Shown here one piece after another: positions 8,922 to 19,672 of a DNA stretch of 64,000 nt; position 1 is the stretch's first letter; each line of letters begins with the position of its first letter. The DNA comes from Vibrio sp. PID17_43 (GTDB lineage: Bacteria > Pseudomonadota > Gammaproteobacteria > Enterobacterales > Vibrionaceae): the NCBI RefSeq assembly GCF_002608565.1, contig NZ_LIXM01000005.1, forward strand, positions 62,001-126,000, written 5' to 3'. Both the position numbers and the translations under genes were made by a program. The notes beneath the pieces were generated by a model that ran no database searches, was not told the DNA's origin, and was given only the letters and a program-made list of their open reading frames with translations.

Positions 8922-9491
8922 TTATTTGTTATCTCGCTCTAATGAACGCTGACGTAGTAGTTTTTGTTGTTGGTATAGCGCGGCTTTGATCAGTAAATCT
9001 TGGTCGGTTTCTCTGAGCAACTTGTATCTAAGCGTGATGACAAAGCCTTGTTCTGAAGGTTCGCACTCTACTACCTGAGCGTAGCAGTAAATGGCTGCTG
9101 CCGGATGGTCTAAAAAGAGTTTTACGCGCACGACTTGTTCTACATCTATCTCAATATCCGATCGATAACTCAGTTGACTCGCTCCAAACTGAGTGGTTTG
9201 GAATCGCACCATTGCCTCATCTTGCTGCGAGAGCATAAAACTGAGCAGTAGGTTGAGTTTAGCATTTTGTGTGTCAAGCAGGTTGATGACGTGTTTTAGC
9301 TCTTTGTTTTGTAGTTCAAGACGCGCCTTGTCTGCCAGCATATCTAATTGGCTGAACTCGCTTGCCACGATAAAAGGGGCAGGGATTTCTGAGACAAACG
9401 TGTTTTCGTCTGGCAGAGCAAAGTCAGACCCTAACGCTTCCACGTTGATCGTCAGGTTATGATGTACGGTGAAGTATTCTTGCTCTGTCAT
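8922..9491 (-). CDS. PilZ-type protein (PlzB-like)
   Basis: A 189-residue cytoplasmic protein. Position next to mfd and lolC matches V. cholerae VC1885, named PlzB among its PilZ-domain proteins. The C-terminal half (VRVKLFLDHPAAAIYCYAQVV and VITLRYKLL) has the strand pattern of the PilZ barrel. The usual c-di-GMP-binding motifs, RxxxR followed by D/NxSxxG, are not visible, so binding of the nucleotide is doubtful. A long helical stretch at about residues 60-100 (DKARLELQNKELKHVINLL) may be a coiled coil. The ATG at 9491 is preferred over the one at 9512 because AAGGA lies seven bases before it. Confidence 0.7.
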   Translation of the reverse strand: MTEQEYFTVHHNLTINVEALGSDFALPDENTFVSEIPAPFIVASEFSQLDMLADKARLELQNKELKHVINLLDTQNAKLNLLLSFMLSQQDEAMVRFQTTQFGASQLSYRSDIEIDVEQVVRVKLFLDHPAAAIYCYAQVVECEPSEQGFVITLRYKLLRETDQDLLIKAALYQQQKLLRQRSLERDNK

Positions 9492-9723
9492 AAATCGGTC
9501 CTTTTCTGCCAACGAGCACGCTAACTTAGAGATAGGGCTCTGATTATCGCTAATCAGGATAAGTTATCAAGCTTACCTGTTTTTCTGCTGGAACTTTTTG
9601 TTCTAAATGCAGACTTATTGCATGTCGTTGACAAATTTAGCGATTATCTTGTCATCTTCATAGATAGAGTAAGGTAAGATACTCGCTAGTGTACTATCTA
9701 AACAATCGGTTGATTTGTCCTAT

Positions 9724-10932
9724 ATGTATCATCCTATCTCACTGTTTATTGGTTTAAGGTATCTTCGGGGCCGCTCCGGAGATCGGTTTAGCCGTTTTGT
9801 TTCTTATATGTCGACTGCGGGCATCACGATTGGTGTGATGGCGTTAGTAACGGTGCTTTCGGTGATGAATGGCTTCGAAGCGCAATTAAAAGATCGCATT
9901 CTAGGTGTGCTTCCTCATGCTGTTATCTCGCAGCAGGATGGCAAAACATCACTGACTGATACCTCACCGGAGTTTATCCAACAAATGTCCTCCATTGCTG
10001 AGCCTGAACCTATCGTCCGAGGGGAAGCGATAATACAAAGCGCTGCGCAACTAACGGCGGGTTATTTGATTGGCATTGAGCCAAAGCGAGGCGATCCGAT
10101 TTCGTATCATCTTATTGCCGGTCGGTTATCTTCACTGCAAGCGGGCGAATACAATGTATTTTTAGGTCATAGCTTGGCTCGCGCGCTAAAAGTATCTATG
10201 GGCGATAAAGTACGATTGATGGTCACCGACGCAACGCAATTTACCCCTTTCGGCCGAATCCCCAGTCAACGTAACTTCACGGTTGCTGGTATTTTCAATA
10301 CAGGCTCAGACGTTGATGGCCAACTTATGATCGTTAACATGACCGATGCGGCTAAGTTGATGCGTTTTCCCCAAGATACGGTTTCCGGCTGGCGCGTATT
10401 TTTCTCTGACCCATTTATGGTGACTGACTTTGCCGATACACCAATGCCGGAAGGTTGGCAATGGAGTGATTGGCGAGCACAGCGCGGTGAGCTTTTCCAA
10501 GCGGTGAAAATGGAAAAGAACATGATGGGCTTAATGCTGGGGCTAATTGTTGGTGTCGCGGCGTTTAACATCATTTCTGCGTTGATTATGGTGGTGATGG
10601 AGAAGCAATCCGAAGTCGCGATTTTAAAAACACAAGGGATGACACAATCTCAAGTGATGGCAATTTTCATGGTACAGGGCGCGAGTAGTGGTGTGATTGG
10701 TGCGATTGTTGGCGGTGCTGTCGGCGTTGCTTTATCGCTCAACCTAAATGCGATTCTGGAAGCGGCAGGCGTTGCCTTGTTTAGCTTTGGTGGCCATTTG
10801 CCAATCGTGATTGATTCATTCCAAATTTTATTAGTGGTAGTGCTAGCGATTGCTCTGAGCTTAGCTGCCACTATTTACCCGTCTTACCGAGCATCTTCTG
10901 TTAAACCTGCTGAGGCACTTCGCTATGAATAA
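9724..10932 (+). CDS. lolC: Lipoprotein-releasing ABC transporter permease LolC
   Basis: Inner-membrane subunit of LolCDE, which lifts mature lipoproteins out of the inner membrane and passes them to LolA. The 402-residue product has one N-terminal and three C-terminal membrane segments around a large periplasmic domain. [13 protein letters not shown] is the LolC-specific hook segment that recruits LolA, which separates it from LolE. A TTG at 9715 also opens the frame, but the ATG at 9724 gives the usual [17 protein letters not shown] start. It overlaps lolD by eight bases, which suggests translational coupling. Confidence 0.97.
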   Translation: MYHPISLFIGLRYLRGRSGDRFSRFVSYMSTAGITIGVMALVTVLSVMNGFEAQLKDRILGVLPHAVISQQDGKTSLTDTSPEFIQQMSSIAEPEPIVRGEAIIQSAAQLTAGYLIGIEPKRGDPISYHLIAGRLSSLQAGEYNVFLGHSLARALKVSMGDKVRLMVTDATQFTPFGRIPSQRNFTVAGIFNTGSDVDGQLMIVNMTDAAKLMRFPQDTVSGWRVFFSDPFMVTDFADTPMPEGWQWSDWRAQRGELFQAVKMEKNMMGLMLGLIVGVAAFNIISALIMVVMEKQSEVAILKTQGMTQSQVMAIFMVQGASSGVIGAIVGGAVGVALSLNLNAILEAAGVALFSFGGHLPIVIDSFQILLVVVLAIALSLAATIYPSYRASSVKPAEALRYE

Positions 10933-11632
10933 GCTATTAGAATGTCGTGATATTCGCAAAATCTACCGAGAGGGTTCGCTAGATACTGAAGTGCTGAAAG
11001 GGGTCAGTTTTGATATCGAGAAAGGCGAATTGGTTTCAATTGTTGGTTCATCTGGTTCGGGTAAAAGTACGTTGCTTCATATTCTTGGTGCTTTGGACGA
11101 TGCGACACAAGGCGAAGTGGACTTTTTAGGGCAGAACCTTTCAACACTGAGTTCGAACAAACAAGCGGCAGTGCGTAATAAGCATCTAGGCTTTGTTTAT
11201 CAATTTCATCACTTGCTGGCGGACTTTACCGCAGTTGAGAACGTGGCAATGCCGCTTCTAATTGGTGGTACTAAGGTCGATAAAGCGAAAGAAGCAGCCC
11301 AAGCTTTGCTAGAGAAAGTGGGGTTGGGACATCGCATGGACCATCGCCCGTCGGAGCTGTCTGGCGGTGAGCGTCAGCGTGTAGCTATTGCGCGTGCATT
11401 GGTGAATAAGCCGGATCTTGTCTTAGCCGATGAGCCAACGGGAAATTTGGATCATACTACTGCGCTAGCGATTTATGACTTAATGCGTGAATTAAACCAA
11501 GAATCAAATATTGCTTTTCTCGTGGTCACGCATGACAACGAGCTAGCAGCAAAGATGGACCGTCAAATGCATATGCAAGATGGTCTTTTGGTGGATCGTT
11601 TTACCACCGAACCTGCGTCTGTGGAGGGGTAG
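10925..11632 (+). CDS. lolD: Lipoprotein-releasing ABC transporter ATPase LolD
   Basis: Cytoplasmic ATPase that powers LolCDE. The 235-residue product has Walker [10 protein letters not shown] at 41-49, signature [15 protein letters not shown], Walker [13 protein letters not shown] and the switch histidine in VVTHD. These belong to the MacB/LolD branch of ABC ATPases. The start lies within the end of lolC (ATGAAT at 10925) and the stop is two bases before lolE, so all three subunits are translated from one message. Confidence 0.98.
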   Translation: MNKLLECRDIRKIYREGSLDTEVLKGVSFDIEKGELVSIVGSSGSGKSTLLHILGALDDATQGEVDFLGQNLSTLSSNKQAAVRNKHLGFVYQFHHLLADFTAVENVAMPLLIGGTKVDKAKEAAQALLEKVGLGHRMDHRPSELSGGERQRVAIARALVNKPDLVLADEPTGNLDHTTALAIYDLMRELNQESNIAFLVVTHDNELAAKMDRQMHMQDGLLVDRFTTEPASVEG

Positions 11633-11634
11633 TT

Positions 11635-12879
11635 TTGTTTTCATCTTTAGCCTTGATGATTGGCGGTCGATTTAGTCGCGCGAAAAAGCGTAACAAGATG
11701 GTGTCGTTTATCTCTCTATCTTCAACGATTGGTATCGCCGTTGGTGTGGCGGTGATCATCATTGGTTTGTCAGCGATGAATGGCTTTGAGCGTGAACTGC
11801 AATCACGAGTGCTGTCTGTCATTCCACATGGTGAATTGGAGGGGGTCAATGGTCCACTGCACAATTACACTAGAACAATGAACCAAGCCATGACCCATGA
11901 GCATGTCGTGGCCGCCGCCCCTTACGTTCGATTCACGGGGTTAGCAGAAAAGGGCAGCAAGCTAAAAGCGATTGAAGTGCGTGGTGTGGATCCTGCTTTT
12001 GAACAAGCGGTTTCAAGTATGTCGGATTTTATTGATCCAAAAGCATGGCAAAATTTCTATGCGGGCCAGCAGCTAGTGATTTTGGGCCGTGGTGTTGCGA
12101 ATGAGCTAAAGGTTGATGTGGGTGACTATGTCACTTTGATGGTCCCTCAGACTGGCAGCACCAATAAAGTCCAAGCGCCAAAACGTGTGCGGGTTAAAGT
12201 CGCGGGTTTTCTAACGTTGAATGGGCAAATCGACCACTCATTAGCGCTGGTCCCATTGGCTGATGCACAGCAATACGCGCGTTTGGGGGATGGGGTAACG
12301 GGCATTTCACTTAAGACCGATGATGTACTTAATGCGCCATCTATTGTCCGAGAAGTGGGTAACTTAATTGACGTATACGTGTATCTAAAGAGTTGGCAGC
12401 AGCAGTTTGGTTTCTTATATCGTGATATTCAATTAGTTCGCACCATCATGTACTTGGTAATGGTATTGGTGATAGGTGTTGCGTGCTTCAACATTGTATC
12501 GACCCTCATGATGGCGGTAAAAGACCGTGCGGCTGAAATTGCGATTTTACGTACGATGGGGGCGAAAGATGGCCTGATTAAGCGCATCTTTGTTTGGCAA
12601 GGTGTGTTTTCTGGTGTGTTTGGCAGTCTTGTAGGCAGTATTACTGGTGTCTTGGTTGCGTTGAACCTTACCCCATTTATTAAAGGGATAGAAAGCTTGA
12701 TTGGTCATCAATTCTTGTCGGGGGATATTTACTTTGTGGACTTCTTGCCATCACAGTTGCATTGGCCTGATGTCGCGCTAGTGGCGATGACTGCAATGTT
12801 GCTCAGCTTGTTGGCAACGTGGTATCCGGCTTCTCGTGCGGCTAAGCTCAATCCAGCGGCGGTGCTAAGTTCAAAATAA
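11635..12879 (+). CDS. lolE: Lipoprotein-releasing ABC transporter permease LolE
   Basis: Second membrane subunit of LolCDE, which binds the lipoprotein substrate. It has 414 residues with the LolC-like layout: one N-terminal segment (IGIAVGVAVIIIGLSAMNGF), a periplasmic domain and three C-terminal segments. It lacks the proline-rich hook of LolC. The start is a TTG at 11635, chosen because the strong ribosome site GGAGGGG sits eight bases before it at 11623 and because the first residues then align with known LolE. A strong terminator follows at 12929. Confidence 0.96.
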   Translation: MFSSLALMIGGRFSRAKKRNKMVSFISLSSTIGIAVGVAVIIIGLSAMNGFERELQSRVLSVIPHGELEGVNGPLHNYTRTMNQAMTHEHVVAAAPYVRFTGLAEKGSKLKAIEVRGVDPAFEQAVSSMSDFIDPKAWQNFYAGQQLVILGRGVANELKVDVGDYVTLMVPQTGSTNKVQAPKRVRVKVAGFLTLNGQIDHSLALVPLADAQQYARLGDGVTGISLKTDDVLNAPSIVREVGNLIDVYVYLKSWQQQFGFLYRDIQLVRTIMYLVMVLVIGVACFNIVSTLMMAVKDRAAEIAILRTMGAKDGLIKRIFVWQGVFSGVFGSLVGSITGVLVALNLTPFIKGIESLIGHQFLSGDIYFVDFLPSQLHWPDVALVAMTAMLLSLLATWYPASRAAKLNPAAVLSSK

Positions 12880-12928
12880 GTAGGCGAGGCTCATTCAAGC
12901 TTGAACAGCCGTTAAAGGTTATAAAGCA

Positions 12929-12957
12929 AAAAGGACCGATATTCGGTCCTTTTCTCT
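12929..12957. terminator. Bidirectional terminator after lolCDE
   Basis: An 11-base-pair perfect stem (AAAAGGACCGA with TCGGTCCTTTT) closes a three-base loop. It has T-rich tails on both strands, so it can serve lolE on plus and the DUF2062 gene on minus. Confidence 0.9.
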
Positions 12958-13068
12958 ATTATTCAGTTTGCTCAGTGTATTTCATACTCGAGTGACATCA
13001 AATTTCATTTCGGACGTTAATCGTCTCTCACTTCGAGCTCTGTAACCTGCGATTTGTATTATAACGTC

Positions 13069-13578
13069 TTATCTTATTTTACGTTTTTGCCAACTGCGAA
13101 CGACGGAATAGCGCCATAGGCCTCGAATACCAAAGTAACCGACAATTGCAGAGGTAACCCCACAAATTGCACAGCCCAGTAGGAATGGAGGACCAATAGT
13201 GTTCATCTGCTGCATGATGAATTCCCACGATAGTTCGAAATTAAACGGTTGTGGCGGCACATGCATGACGAGCGCCCCAAGCTTGTAAGCGAAATAAAAT
13301 AGCACGGGCATAGTGATTGGATTGCTGATCCAAACCAAAGCAACGGAAAGAGGCAAATTTACACCTAGCACAATGGCAAGACCTGCCGCCATGATCATTT
13401 GGCTCGGCAGCGGTACAAACGCCATAAACAGGCCAACAGCAAAAGCACCGGACGCGGAGCGACGGTTTAAACACCATAGATTCGGGTTGTACAGCACGTT
13501 GCCGAAGACCTTTAGTGCTTTTTGGCGTTTGATCAGTTCATGATCTGGCATGAAGCGTTTTATCAGCTTTCTAGGCAT
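13069..13578 (-). CDS. DUF2062 domain membrane protein
   Basis: A 169-residue inner-membrane protein of the DUF2062 family. The conserved core SASGAFAVGLFMAFVPLPSQMIMA and ISNPITMPVLFYFAYKLG is clear, with about three membrane segments (near 45-65, 70-90 and 130-155) and a basic C-terminal tail. Family function is unknown; related genes are often found near cell-envelope or competence genes. It is divergent from comEC, with only eight bases between the two start codons, so the two promoters must overlap each other's coding region. Confidence 0.85.
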   Translation of the reverse strand: MPRKLIKRFMPDHELIKRQKALKVFGNVLYNPNLWCLNRRSASGAFAVGLFMAFVPLPSQMIMAAGLAIVLGVNLPLSVALVWISNPITMPVLFYFAYKLGALVMHVPPQPFNFELSWEFIMQQMNTIGPPFLLGCAICGVTSAIVGYFGIRGLWRYSVVRSWQKRKIR

Positions 13579-13586
13579 AGGACGAC

Positions 13587-15845
13587 ATGACTCTCTCAGA
13601 AAAAAGTTGGACCTTGGCGTTATTTGTAGCGAGCGTAATTTCGTCTAGCTGGTGGCCGACGATGCCAGATTGGCGTTGGTTGCTGCCGGGAATCATTGCC
13701 ACTGGCTTAATAATCAAATTACATCGCGGCATTATTAGCATAGGCGTAATTTGGGGTATTTTGGTTGTCGTTGTCCATGGCAATATTATGGAGTATCAAA
13801 GACAAGCCCTGTTTCAAGCAGAGGGGAATATTACCATAATTGGTCGAGTTGGCAGCCCTTTTAAGCAAATAAGTCACGGATACGAAGGAATTGCGGAGAT
13901 AAGTCGGGTGAACTCTCAAAGCCTGTTACCTTTTTTTAAACCGAAAATCCGTTTGATAACCCCTTTCCCACTCCCAGTTAACAGCCGCTTTACGACTCAA
14001 GCAACCTTAAAGCCAGTATTTGGGTTAAGAAATGAAGCGGGATTTGATGCCGAAAAACATGCAATGAGTCAGGGCATTATTGCTAGATCAACGGTGTCAT
14101 CTCAAGCCAAATGGATTGTCCGTACCACACCTTCACTTCGTCAACATGTCATCAAATCAGTTACGGATGATATTTCCCAGCTTCAACATCTCGCCTGGAT
14201 TCAGGCTTTGGCATTTAGTGAACGCTCACAGCTTACTGAGCAAGATTGGCGTCAGTTGCGCGACAGTGGTCTGCTGCACTTGGTATCAATATCGGGTTTG
14301 CATATCGGAATGGCGTTTAGCTTAGGTATGGGATTAGGTTTCGTCGTTCGTTACGGCTTTCCTAACCATATTTTGTTGCCTGCCTTTTTTGGTGTGGCCG
14401 TTGCGGTGGGCTATGCATGGTTGGCTGACTTTTCACTGCCTACAATTCGAGCGACCGCTGTTTGCGTGGTTTACGTGATGTTAAAGCTTTTCTTAGTGCA
14501 TTGGAGCCCTTGGCGAGTTCTATTACTTGCCGTAGCATTACAGTTATTTTGGGAGCCTTTTGCGACGCTCAGCATAAGCTTTTGGTTGTCTTATTTATCG
14601 GTGGTGGCGGTACTGTTTGCGGTCAATGTGATTGAACAGAAAAGAGGAAGTTTGTTTTCCAAGCTCAAAGTGCTATTTAGCGTTCAGTTAGTACTTACTT
14701 TTTTGATAGTGCCTATTAGTGGTTATTTCTTTTCGGGGACGAGTCTATCAGCGATTATCTATAACCTCATTTTTATTCCTTGGTTTGGCTTTATTGTCGT
14801 GCCTTTAATGTTTTTAGCTCTTGCCTGCTCTTTACTGTCTCAGTCTTTATCTGCTTTCTTGTGGCAGTTACTAGACTGGGCGCTTTGGCCGCTGAGTTGG
14901 TCAATACAGTTTGCTGTGGGAAGTTGGCAGTTTCTAAGCGCTGAGGCGACGTGGTTGATGGTGGCTTTATGCCTGTTTGTGCTGTTTAACCGTTTTCTCG
15001 TAAAGCAAGCTTTGTTTGTTGTCGTTTTGGTCGTGATGAGTGTGGCAGTGTTTGATGAAAGAGAAAACGGTCGTTGGAGAATTGACGTACTAGATGTTGG
15101 CCATGGCTTAGCGGTAATTATAGAAAAGGATGGCGAAGTTATTCTATATGACACAGGTAAATCTTGGCATTCAGGAAGCATTGCAGAGCAGGTCATCGTG
15201 CCCATATTACATCGAAGGGGATATGATTCGATTGATACTTTCGTCATCAGCCATGCAGACTCAGACCATGCTGGTGGACGCTTAGTGATTGAAACACAGT
15301 TTTCTCCGATCCATAAGTTGAGTAGTCAGAATTACACTAACTTTCAGCCTTGCGTTGCTGGTGAGAATTGGCAATGGCAGGGGTTAGAGGTTGAGGTGCT
15401 TTGGCCTCCCAAAAGGGTGACGCGGGCTTACAACCCTCATTCATGCGTTATTCGTTTTACTGATCCGCGAACTCACTTTCGACTGTTGTTGACGGGCGAC
15501 ATAGAAGCCATTAGTGAATGGATCTTAATTCGGCAGCCTGAACTGGTCGCTAGTGATGTCGTACTTGTGCCACATCACGGCAGTAAGAGTTCATCCACTT
15601 CTGAGTTCGTTAACGCCGTTAAGCCCAAATTGGCAATTGCCTCATTAGCGAAAAACAATCAGTGGGGAATGCCAGCAAAAAGTGTGAAAGCGGCGTATCA
15701 GGAAGCCAACGCTCATTGGCTTGATACGGGAGATAAAGGGCAAGTGAGCGTGTTTATTAGTCAAAACAATTGGTATTTTGAAACCAAACGTGGTGATACA
15801 TTTGAGCCTTGGTATAGGCAGATGCTGCGTAAGGGGGTAGAATAA
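13587..15845 (+). CDS. comEC: DNA internalisation competence protein ComEC/Rec2
   Basis: Inner-membrane channel that takes up single-stranded DNA during natural transformation. The 752-residue product has the N-terminal DUF4131 segment, the polytopic competence domain starting around GLLHLVSISGLHIGMAF, and a C-terminal metallo-beta-lactamase domain with LDVGHGLAVIIE and the metal motif ISHADSDHAGG. VLVPHHGSKSSS is a further metal-site segment. All domains are intact. It lies directly before msbA (31 bases), as in many gammaproteobacteria, so msbA may receive readthrough from comEC. No competence-specific promoter was identified. Confidence 0.95.
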   Translation: MTLSEKSWTLALFVASVISSSWWPTMPDWRWLLPGIIATGLIIKLHRGIISIGVIWGILVVVVHGNIMEYQRQALFQAEGNITIIGRVGSPFKQISHGYEGIAEISRVNSQSLLPFFKPKIRLITPFPLPVNSRFTTQATLKPVFGLRNEAGFDAEKHAMSQGIIARSTVSSQAKWIVRTTPSLRQHVIKSVTDDISQLQHLAWIQALAFSERSQLTEQDWRQLRDSGLLHLVSISGLHIGMAFSLGMGLGFVVRYGFPNHILLPAFFGVAVAVGYAWLADFSLPTIRATAVCVVYVMLKLFLVHWSPWRVLLLAVALQLFWEPFATLSISFWLSYLSVVAVLFAVNVIEQKRGSLFSKLKVLFSVQLVLTFLIVPISGYFFSGTSLSAIIYNLIFIPWFGFIVVPLMFLALACSLLSQSLSAFLWQLLDWALWPLSWSIQFAVGSWQFLSAEATWLMVALCLFVLFNRFLVKQALFVVVLVVMSVAVFDERENGRWRIDVLDVGHGLAVIIEKDGEVILYDTGKSWHSGSIAEQVIVPILHRRGYDSIDTFVISHADSDHAGGRLVIETQFSPIHKLSSQNYTNFQPCVAGENWQWQGLEVEVLWPPKRVTRAYNPHSCVIRFTDPRTHFRLLLTGDIEAISEWILIRQPELVASDVVLVPHHGSKSSSTSEFVNAVKPKLAIASLAKNNQWGMPAKSVKAAYQEANAHWLDTGDKGQVSVFISQNNWYFETKRGDTFEPWYRQMLRKGVE

Positions 15846-15876
15846 GAGTCTTAATGTAAGAAAATAAAGCACTTCT

Positions 15877-17625
15877 ATGTCGATAAATACTGATGAAACG
15901 ACCTGGGCGACGTTTAAGCGTCTTTGGCAATTTATTCGCCTTTACAAATCAGGTCTGATCGTTGCCATCATAGCATTAGTGATTAATGCTATTTCAGATA
16001 CCTATATGATTTCACTTCTAAAACCGCTTCTTGATGAAGGTTTTGGTAATGCGGAATCAGACTTTTTGCGTACGCTTCCTCTGATCGTTTTCGCCATGAT
16101 GTTTATTCGTGGTGTGAGTGGTTTTGTCTCTACCTACTGTTTGAGTTGGGTATCCGGCAATGTGGTTATGCTGGTTCGTCGAATGGTGTTTAACCATTTC
16201 ATGCACATGCCAGTTTCCTACTTTGATAAGGAAAAAACAGGTAATTTGCTGTCCCGTATTACTTATGACTCTGAGCAAGTGTCTGCAGCGACCAGCCAGG
16301 CGCTAGTGAGCATTGTCCGCGAAGGTGCAAGTATTATCGGTCTATTGGTACTGATGTTTTATAATAGCTGGCAATTATCGTTAGTTCTATTTGCAGTCGC
16401 GCCTTTGGTCGCTTGGGGGATTGGTGTTGTTTCGAAGCGATTCAGAAAGATCTCCAAGAATATGCAAACCATGATGGGTAATGTGACGGCATCGGCAGAG
16501 CAAATGCTGAAAGGTCACAAAGTTGTATTGAGTTACGGTGGTCAGGATATCGAAGGCAAACGTTTCGAGAAAGTGAGCAACCAAATGCGTCAGCAAAGCA
16601 TGAAGTTGGTGACCGCTCAGGCTGCAGCTAACCCTATCATTCAGATGATTGCATCTATCGCGATTGTGGTTGTTTTGTACCTAGCAAGCATCGATTCGAT
16701 TAAAGAACAATTGACGCCAGGTACTTTCACGGTGGTGTTCTCGGCAATGTTTGGCTTGATGCGCCCGCTTAAAGCACTAACTAGCGTCACGTCACAATTC
16801 CAACGTGGTATGGCCGCGAGCCAAACTTTATTTGCGTTAGTCGATCTAGAGCCAGAGAAGAACGAAGGCAAATTTACCGTTGAGCGCGCGAAAGGTGACG
16901 TATCGGTAAAAAACGTAAGCTTTACCTATGTGGGTGCGGAAAAACCTGCGCTTGAGAACATCAGCTTTGATATTCCTCGTGGAAAAACCGTCGCGTTAGT
17001 TGGTCGTTCAGGCTCAGGTAAGAGTACCATTGCGAACCTGTTCAACCGATTCTACGATGTGAGTGATGGATCTATTACTCTTGATGGTCATGATATTCGG
17101 GATTACGAGCTGAAGAACCTGCGTGAGCAATTTGCATTGGTTTCTCAGAATGTTCATTTGTTTAACGATACGATTGCCAATAACATCGCTTACGCAACAG
17201 AAGCTAAGTATACAACTGAAGACATTGAAAGGGCGGCTACCTTAGCCCACTCAATGGAATTTATCAGTAAAATGGAAAAGGGTCTCGACACCATGATTGG
17301 TGAAAATGGTGCCAGTCTTTCTGGTGGTCAGCGCCAACGTGTGGCGATCGCTCGAGCGCTGTTGCGTGATGCACCAGTTCTCATCCTTGATGAGGCCACT
17401 TCGGCACTGGATACGGAATCTGAACGTGCAATTCAATCCGCATTAGATGAGCTGCAAAAAGATAAGACGGTTCTCGTTATTGCCCACCGTCTGTCGACCA
17501 TTGAAAAAGCAGATGAAATTTTGGTTGTGGATGAGGGTGCTATTGTTGAGCGCGGTACACACGCTGATTTGATTGCAAAAGATGGTGCCTATGCGCAGCT
17601 TCACCGCATTCAGTTTGGTGGTTAA
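15877..17625 (+). CDS. msbA: Lipid A/phospholipid flippase MsbA
   Basis: Homodimeric ABC exporter that flips core-lipid A across the inner membrane. The 582-residue half-transporter has six membrane helices in the first 320 residues and a C-terminal ATPase with Walker [10 protein letters not shown] (about 376-384), signature [15 protein letters not shown], Walker [13 protein letters not shown] and switch histidine in IAHRLST. Length equals that of E. coli MsbA (582). It is followed after five bases by lpxK, the essential pairing seen in E. coli. Confidence 0.97.
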   Translation: MSINTDETTWATFKRLWQFIRLYKSGLIVAIIALVINAISDTYMISLLKPLLDEGFGNAESDFLRTLPLIVFAMMFIRGVSGFVSTYCLSWVSGNVVMLVRRMVFNHFMHMPVSYFDKEKTGNLLSRITYDSEQVSAATSQALVSIVREGASIIGLLVLMFYNSWQLSLVLFAVAPLVAWGIGVVSKRFRKISKNMQTMMGNVTASAEQMLKGHKVVLSYGGQDIEGKRFEKVSNQMRQQSMKLVTAQAAANPIIQMIASIAIVVVLYLASIDSIKEQLTPGTFTVVFSAMFGLMRPLKALTSVTSQFQRGMAASQTLFALVDLEPEKNEGKFTVERAKGDVSVKNVSFTYVGAEKPALENISFDIPRGKTVALVGRSGSGKSTIANLFNRFYDVSDGSITLDGHDIRDYELKNLREQFALVSQNVHLFNDTIANNIAYATEAKYTTEDIERAATLAHSMEFISKMEKGLDTMIGENGASLSGGQRQRVAIARALLRDAPVLILDEATSALDTESERAIQSALDELQKDKTVLVIAHRLSTIEKADEILVVDEGAIVERGTHADLIAKDGAYAQLHRIQFGG

Positions 17626-17630
17626 GCACT

Positions 17631-18638
17631 GTGATTGAGAAAATCTGGTTTGAAAACCACCCTTTCAAATACCTTTTTTGGCCACTTTTGTGGCCACTAA
17701 GTCTGTTGTTTGGCGCGATCAGCAAATTCAAACGCCGGCAATATCAATCAGGTAAAAAACAAGCTTATAAAGCGCCAGTACCTATTGTGGTGGTGGGTAA
17801 CATTACAGCAGGTGGTAATGGTAAAACACCAGTTGTAGTATGGCTGGTGGAACAACTGAAAAGACTTGGCTACAAGCCAGGCGTGGTGTCTCGTGGTTAT
17901 GGCGCAAAAGCTTTGCAATACCCACTCATTTTAGATGCGAATACGCCAGCCCAGCATTGTGGTGATGAACCAAAGCTTATTTATCGCAGAACGGGGGCGC
18001 AAGTGGCTGTTGACCCCGTACGTGCGAATGCCGTAAAGGCTTTGCTTGATACCGGGGTTGATATCATCATCACAGATGACGGTCTTCAGCATTATGCGCT
18101 AGAGCGTGACATTGAGCTTGTGATTGTCGATGGCAACCGACGCTTTGGAAATGAAAGTTTGATTCCGCTAGGCCCGTTGCGAGAAGGGGTGGAGCGGCTT
18201 GAAAGCGTGGATTTCATCATTACGAATGGTGGTCATGCGCAGCAAGGTGAAATTGCGATGTCTCTTGCGCCATCGAACGCCATCAATCTAAAGACCAAAC
18301 AGCAAGTGGATGTTACAAAGTTGAAAGATATAGTGGCGTTTGCCGGCATTGGGCACCCACCACGATTTTTTCATACACTTAACGTTATGAATGCGGATGT
18401 CAAAGTCACCAAGGGGTTTGCTGATCACCAGGACTTTGATCAACAAGAATTAGAAACATTGGCCCAACAAGGGGCGAATGTGATTATGACAGAAAAAGAT
18501 GCCGTTAAATGCGAGAGTTATGCGCAAGACAATTGGTGGTATCTGCCTGTTTCTGCTCAGTTCGAACCAACGGATGCAGAGCGAATTTTAAAACGAATAA
18601 AAGAGGTTAAAGCGACTTATGGATCACCGTCTGCTTGA
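17631..18638 (+). CDS. lpxK: Tetraacyldisaccharide 4'-kinase LpxK
   Basis: Membrane-associated kinase that adds the 4'-phosphate to the lipid A precursor. The 335-residue product has an N-terminal hydrophobic anchor ([18 protein letters not shown]) and a variant P-loop [12 protein letters not shown] near residue 57, both typical of the family. DDGLQH is the conserved catalytic segment. It starts with GTG at 17631, five bases after msbA, with GGTGG in the msbA end as ribosome site. Its 3' end overlaps ycaR by 20 bases. Confidence 0.96.
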   Translation: MIEKIWFENHPFKYLFWPLLWPLSLLFGAISKFKRRQYQSGKKQAYKAPVPIVVVGNITAGGNGKTPVVVWLVEQLKRLGYKPGVVSRGYGAKALQYPLILDANTPAQHCGDEPKLIYRRTGAQVAVDPVRANAVKALLDTGVDIIITDDGLQHYALERDIELVIVDGNRRFGNESLIPLGPLREGVERLESVDFIITNGGHAQQGEIAMSLAPSNAINLKTKQQVDVTKLKDIVAFAGIGHPPRFFHTLNVMNADVKVTKGFADHQDFDQQELETLAQQGANVIMTEKDAVKCESYAQDNWWYLPVSAQFEPTDAERILKRIKEVKATYGSPSA

Positions 18639-18798
18639 GATTGTAGCTTGCCCTGTGTGCAAAGGTAAGCTGACGTACGATAAAGATAATCAAGAGTTGA
18701 TCTGCAAATTGGATCGCCTTGCTTACCCAATCAAAGAGGGTATTCCTGTTCTGCTTGAGCCTGAAGCAAGAACCATGAGCATGGACGAGGGACGTTAA
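18619..18798 (+). CDS. ycaR: Trm112-family small zinc-ribbon protein YcaR
   Basis: A 59-residue protein of the UPF0434/Trm112-like group. It begins [20 protein letters not shown], with one CxxC motif at residues 11-14, followed by [21 protein letters not shown]. In eukaryotes Trm112 activates methyltransferases; the bacterial role is not established. It overlaps the end of lpxK by 20 bases, and its TAA shares an A with the kdsB start codon (TAATG). The arrangement lpxK-ycaR-kdsB is as in E. coli. Confidence 0.93.
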   Translation: MDHRLLEIVACPVCKGKLTYDKDNQELICKLDRLAYPIKEGIPVLLEPEARTMSMDEGR

Positions 18799-19556
18799 TG
18801 TCTTTTACGGTTGTTATTCCAGCGCGTTACTCATCTAGCCGTTTACCTGGCAAACCATTGGCAGACATTGGTGGTAAGCCAATGATTCAGTGGGTTTACG
18901 AGCAATCATTGCAAGCAGGTGCAGCTGATGTGATTATCGCCACTGACGATGAGCGTGTATCTGCAGCGGCAGAACAGTTTGGTGGCAAGGTTTGCATGAC
19001 ATCACCAAACCACGAGTCTGGCACGGAACGTTTAGCGGAAGTGGTAGAAAAGATGTCGATCCCTGAGGATCACATCATAGTTAACGTTCAGGGTGATGAG
19101 CCATTAATCCCGCCATCTATTATTCGTCAAGTGGCGGATAATTTAGCAGGCTGTGATGCTCCGATGGCTACATTAGCGGTTGAAATTGAGTCAGAAGATG
19201 AAGTTTTCAATCCAAACGCCGTTAAAGTGGTGGCTGATGAACGTGGCTACGCGATGTACTTCAGTCGTGCGACCATCCCTTGGGATCGCGATAACTTCGC
19301 CAAGCAAGAGAAGACGATTGCTAATCCTCTGATGCGTCATATCGGCATCTATGCGTATCGAGCAGGTTTTATTAATACCTACGTAAATTGGGCGCCAAGT
19401 GCCATTGAACAAATCGAGTGTTTAGAGCAACTTCGAGTGCTTTGGTATGGTCAGAAAATTCACGTTGCGGTAGCAAAAGATGCGCCAGCAGCCGGTGTAG
19501 ATACTCAAGAAGATCTCGACACCGTAAGGGCCATCGTGGCTAAGCAAGCGCAATAG
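18798..19556 (+). CDS. kdsB: CMP-KDO synthetase (3-deoxy-manno-octulosonate cytidylyltransferase)
   Basis: Activates KDO with CTP to CMP-KDO, the donor for the inner core of lipopolysaccharide. The 252-residue product begins with [19 protein letters not shown], the nucleotide-binding signature, and has the catalytic [10 protein letters not shown]. Length is close to E. coli KdsB (248). It is the last gene of the msbA-lpxK-ycaR-kdsB unit, overlaps ycaR by one base and is followed by a strong terminator. Confidence 0.97.
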   Translation: MSFTVVIPARYSSSRLPGKPLADIGGKPMIQWVYEQSLQAGAADVIIATDDERVSAAAEQFGGKVCMTSPNHESGTERLAEVVEKMSIPEDHIIVNVQGDEPLIPPSIIRQVADNLAGCDAPMATLAVEIESEDEVFNPNAVKVVADERGYAMYFSRATIPWDRDNFAKQEKTIANPLMRHIGIYAYRAGFINTYVNWAPSAIEQIECLEQLRVLWYGQKIHVAVAKDAPAAGVDTQEDLDTVRAIVAKQAQ

Positions 19557-19578
19557 CTATTGATAAAATGCTAACGAT

Positions 19579-19616
19579 AAAAGGCTCCTATGTTATTAGG
19601 AGCCTTTTGTTTTTTA
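19579..19616. terminator. Terminator after kdsB
   Basis: A 12-base-pair perfect stem (AAAAGGCTCCTA with TAGGAGCCTTTT) closes a six-base loop. It is followed by TGTTTTTT; the A-rich left arm could also serve the opposite strand. Confidence 0.9.
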
Positions 19617-19672
19617 GTGTCATCTTCTAAGTTGGTTTTAGGATCAAGCGTATCGGTTTGTGCGAAAGCCCT

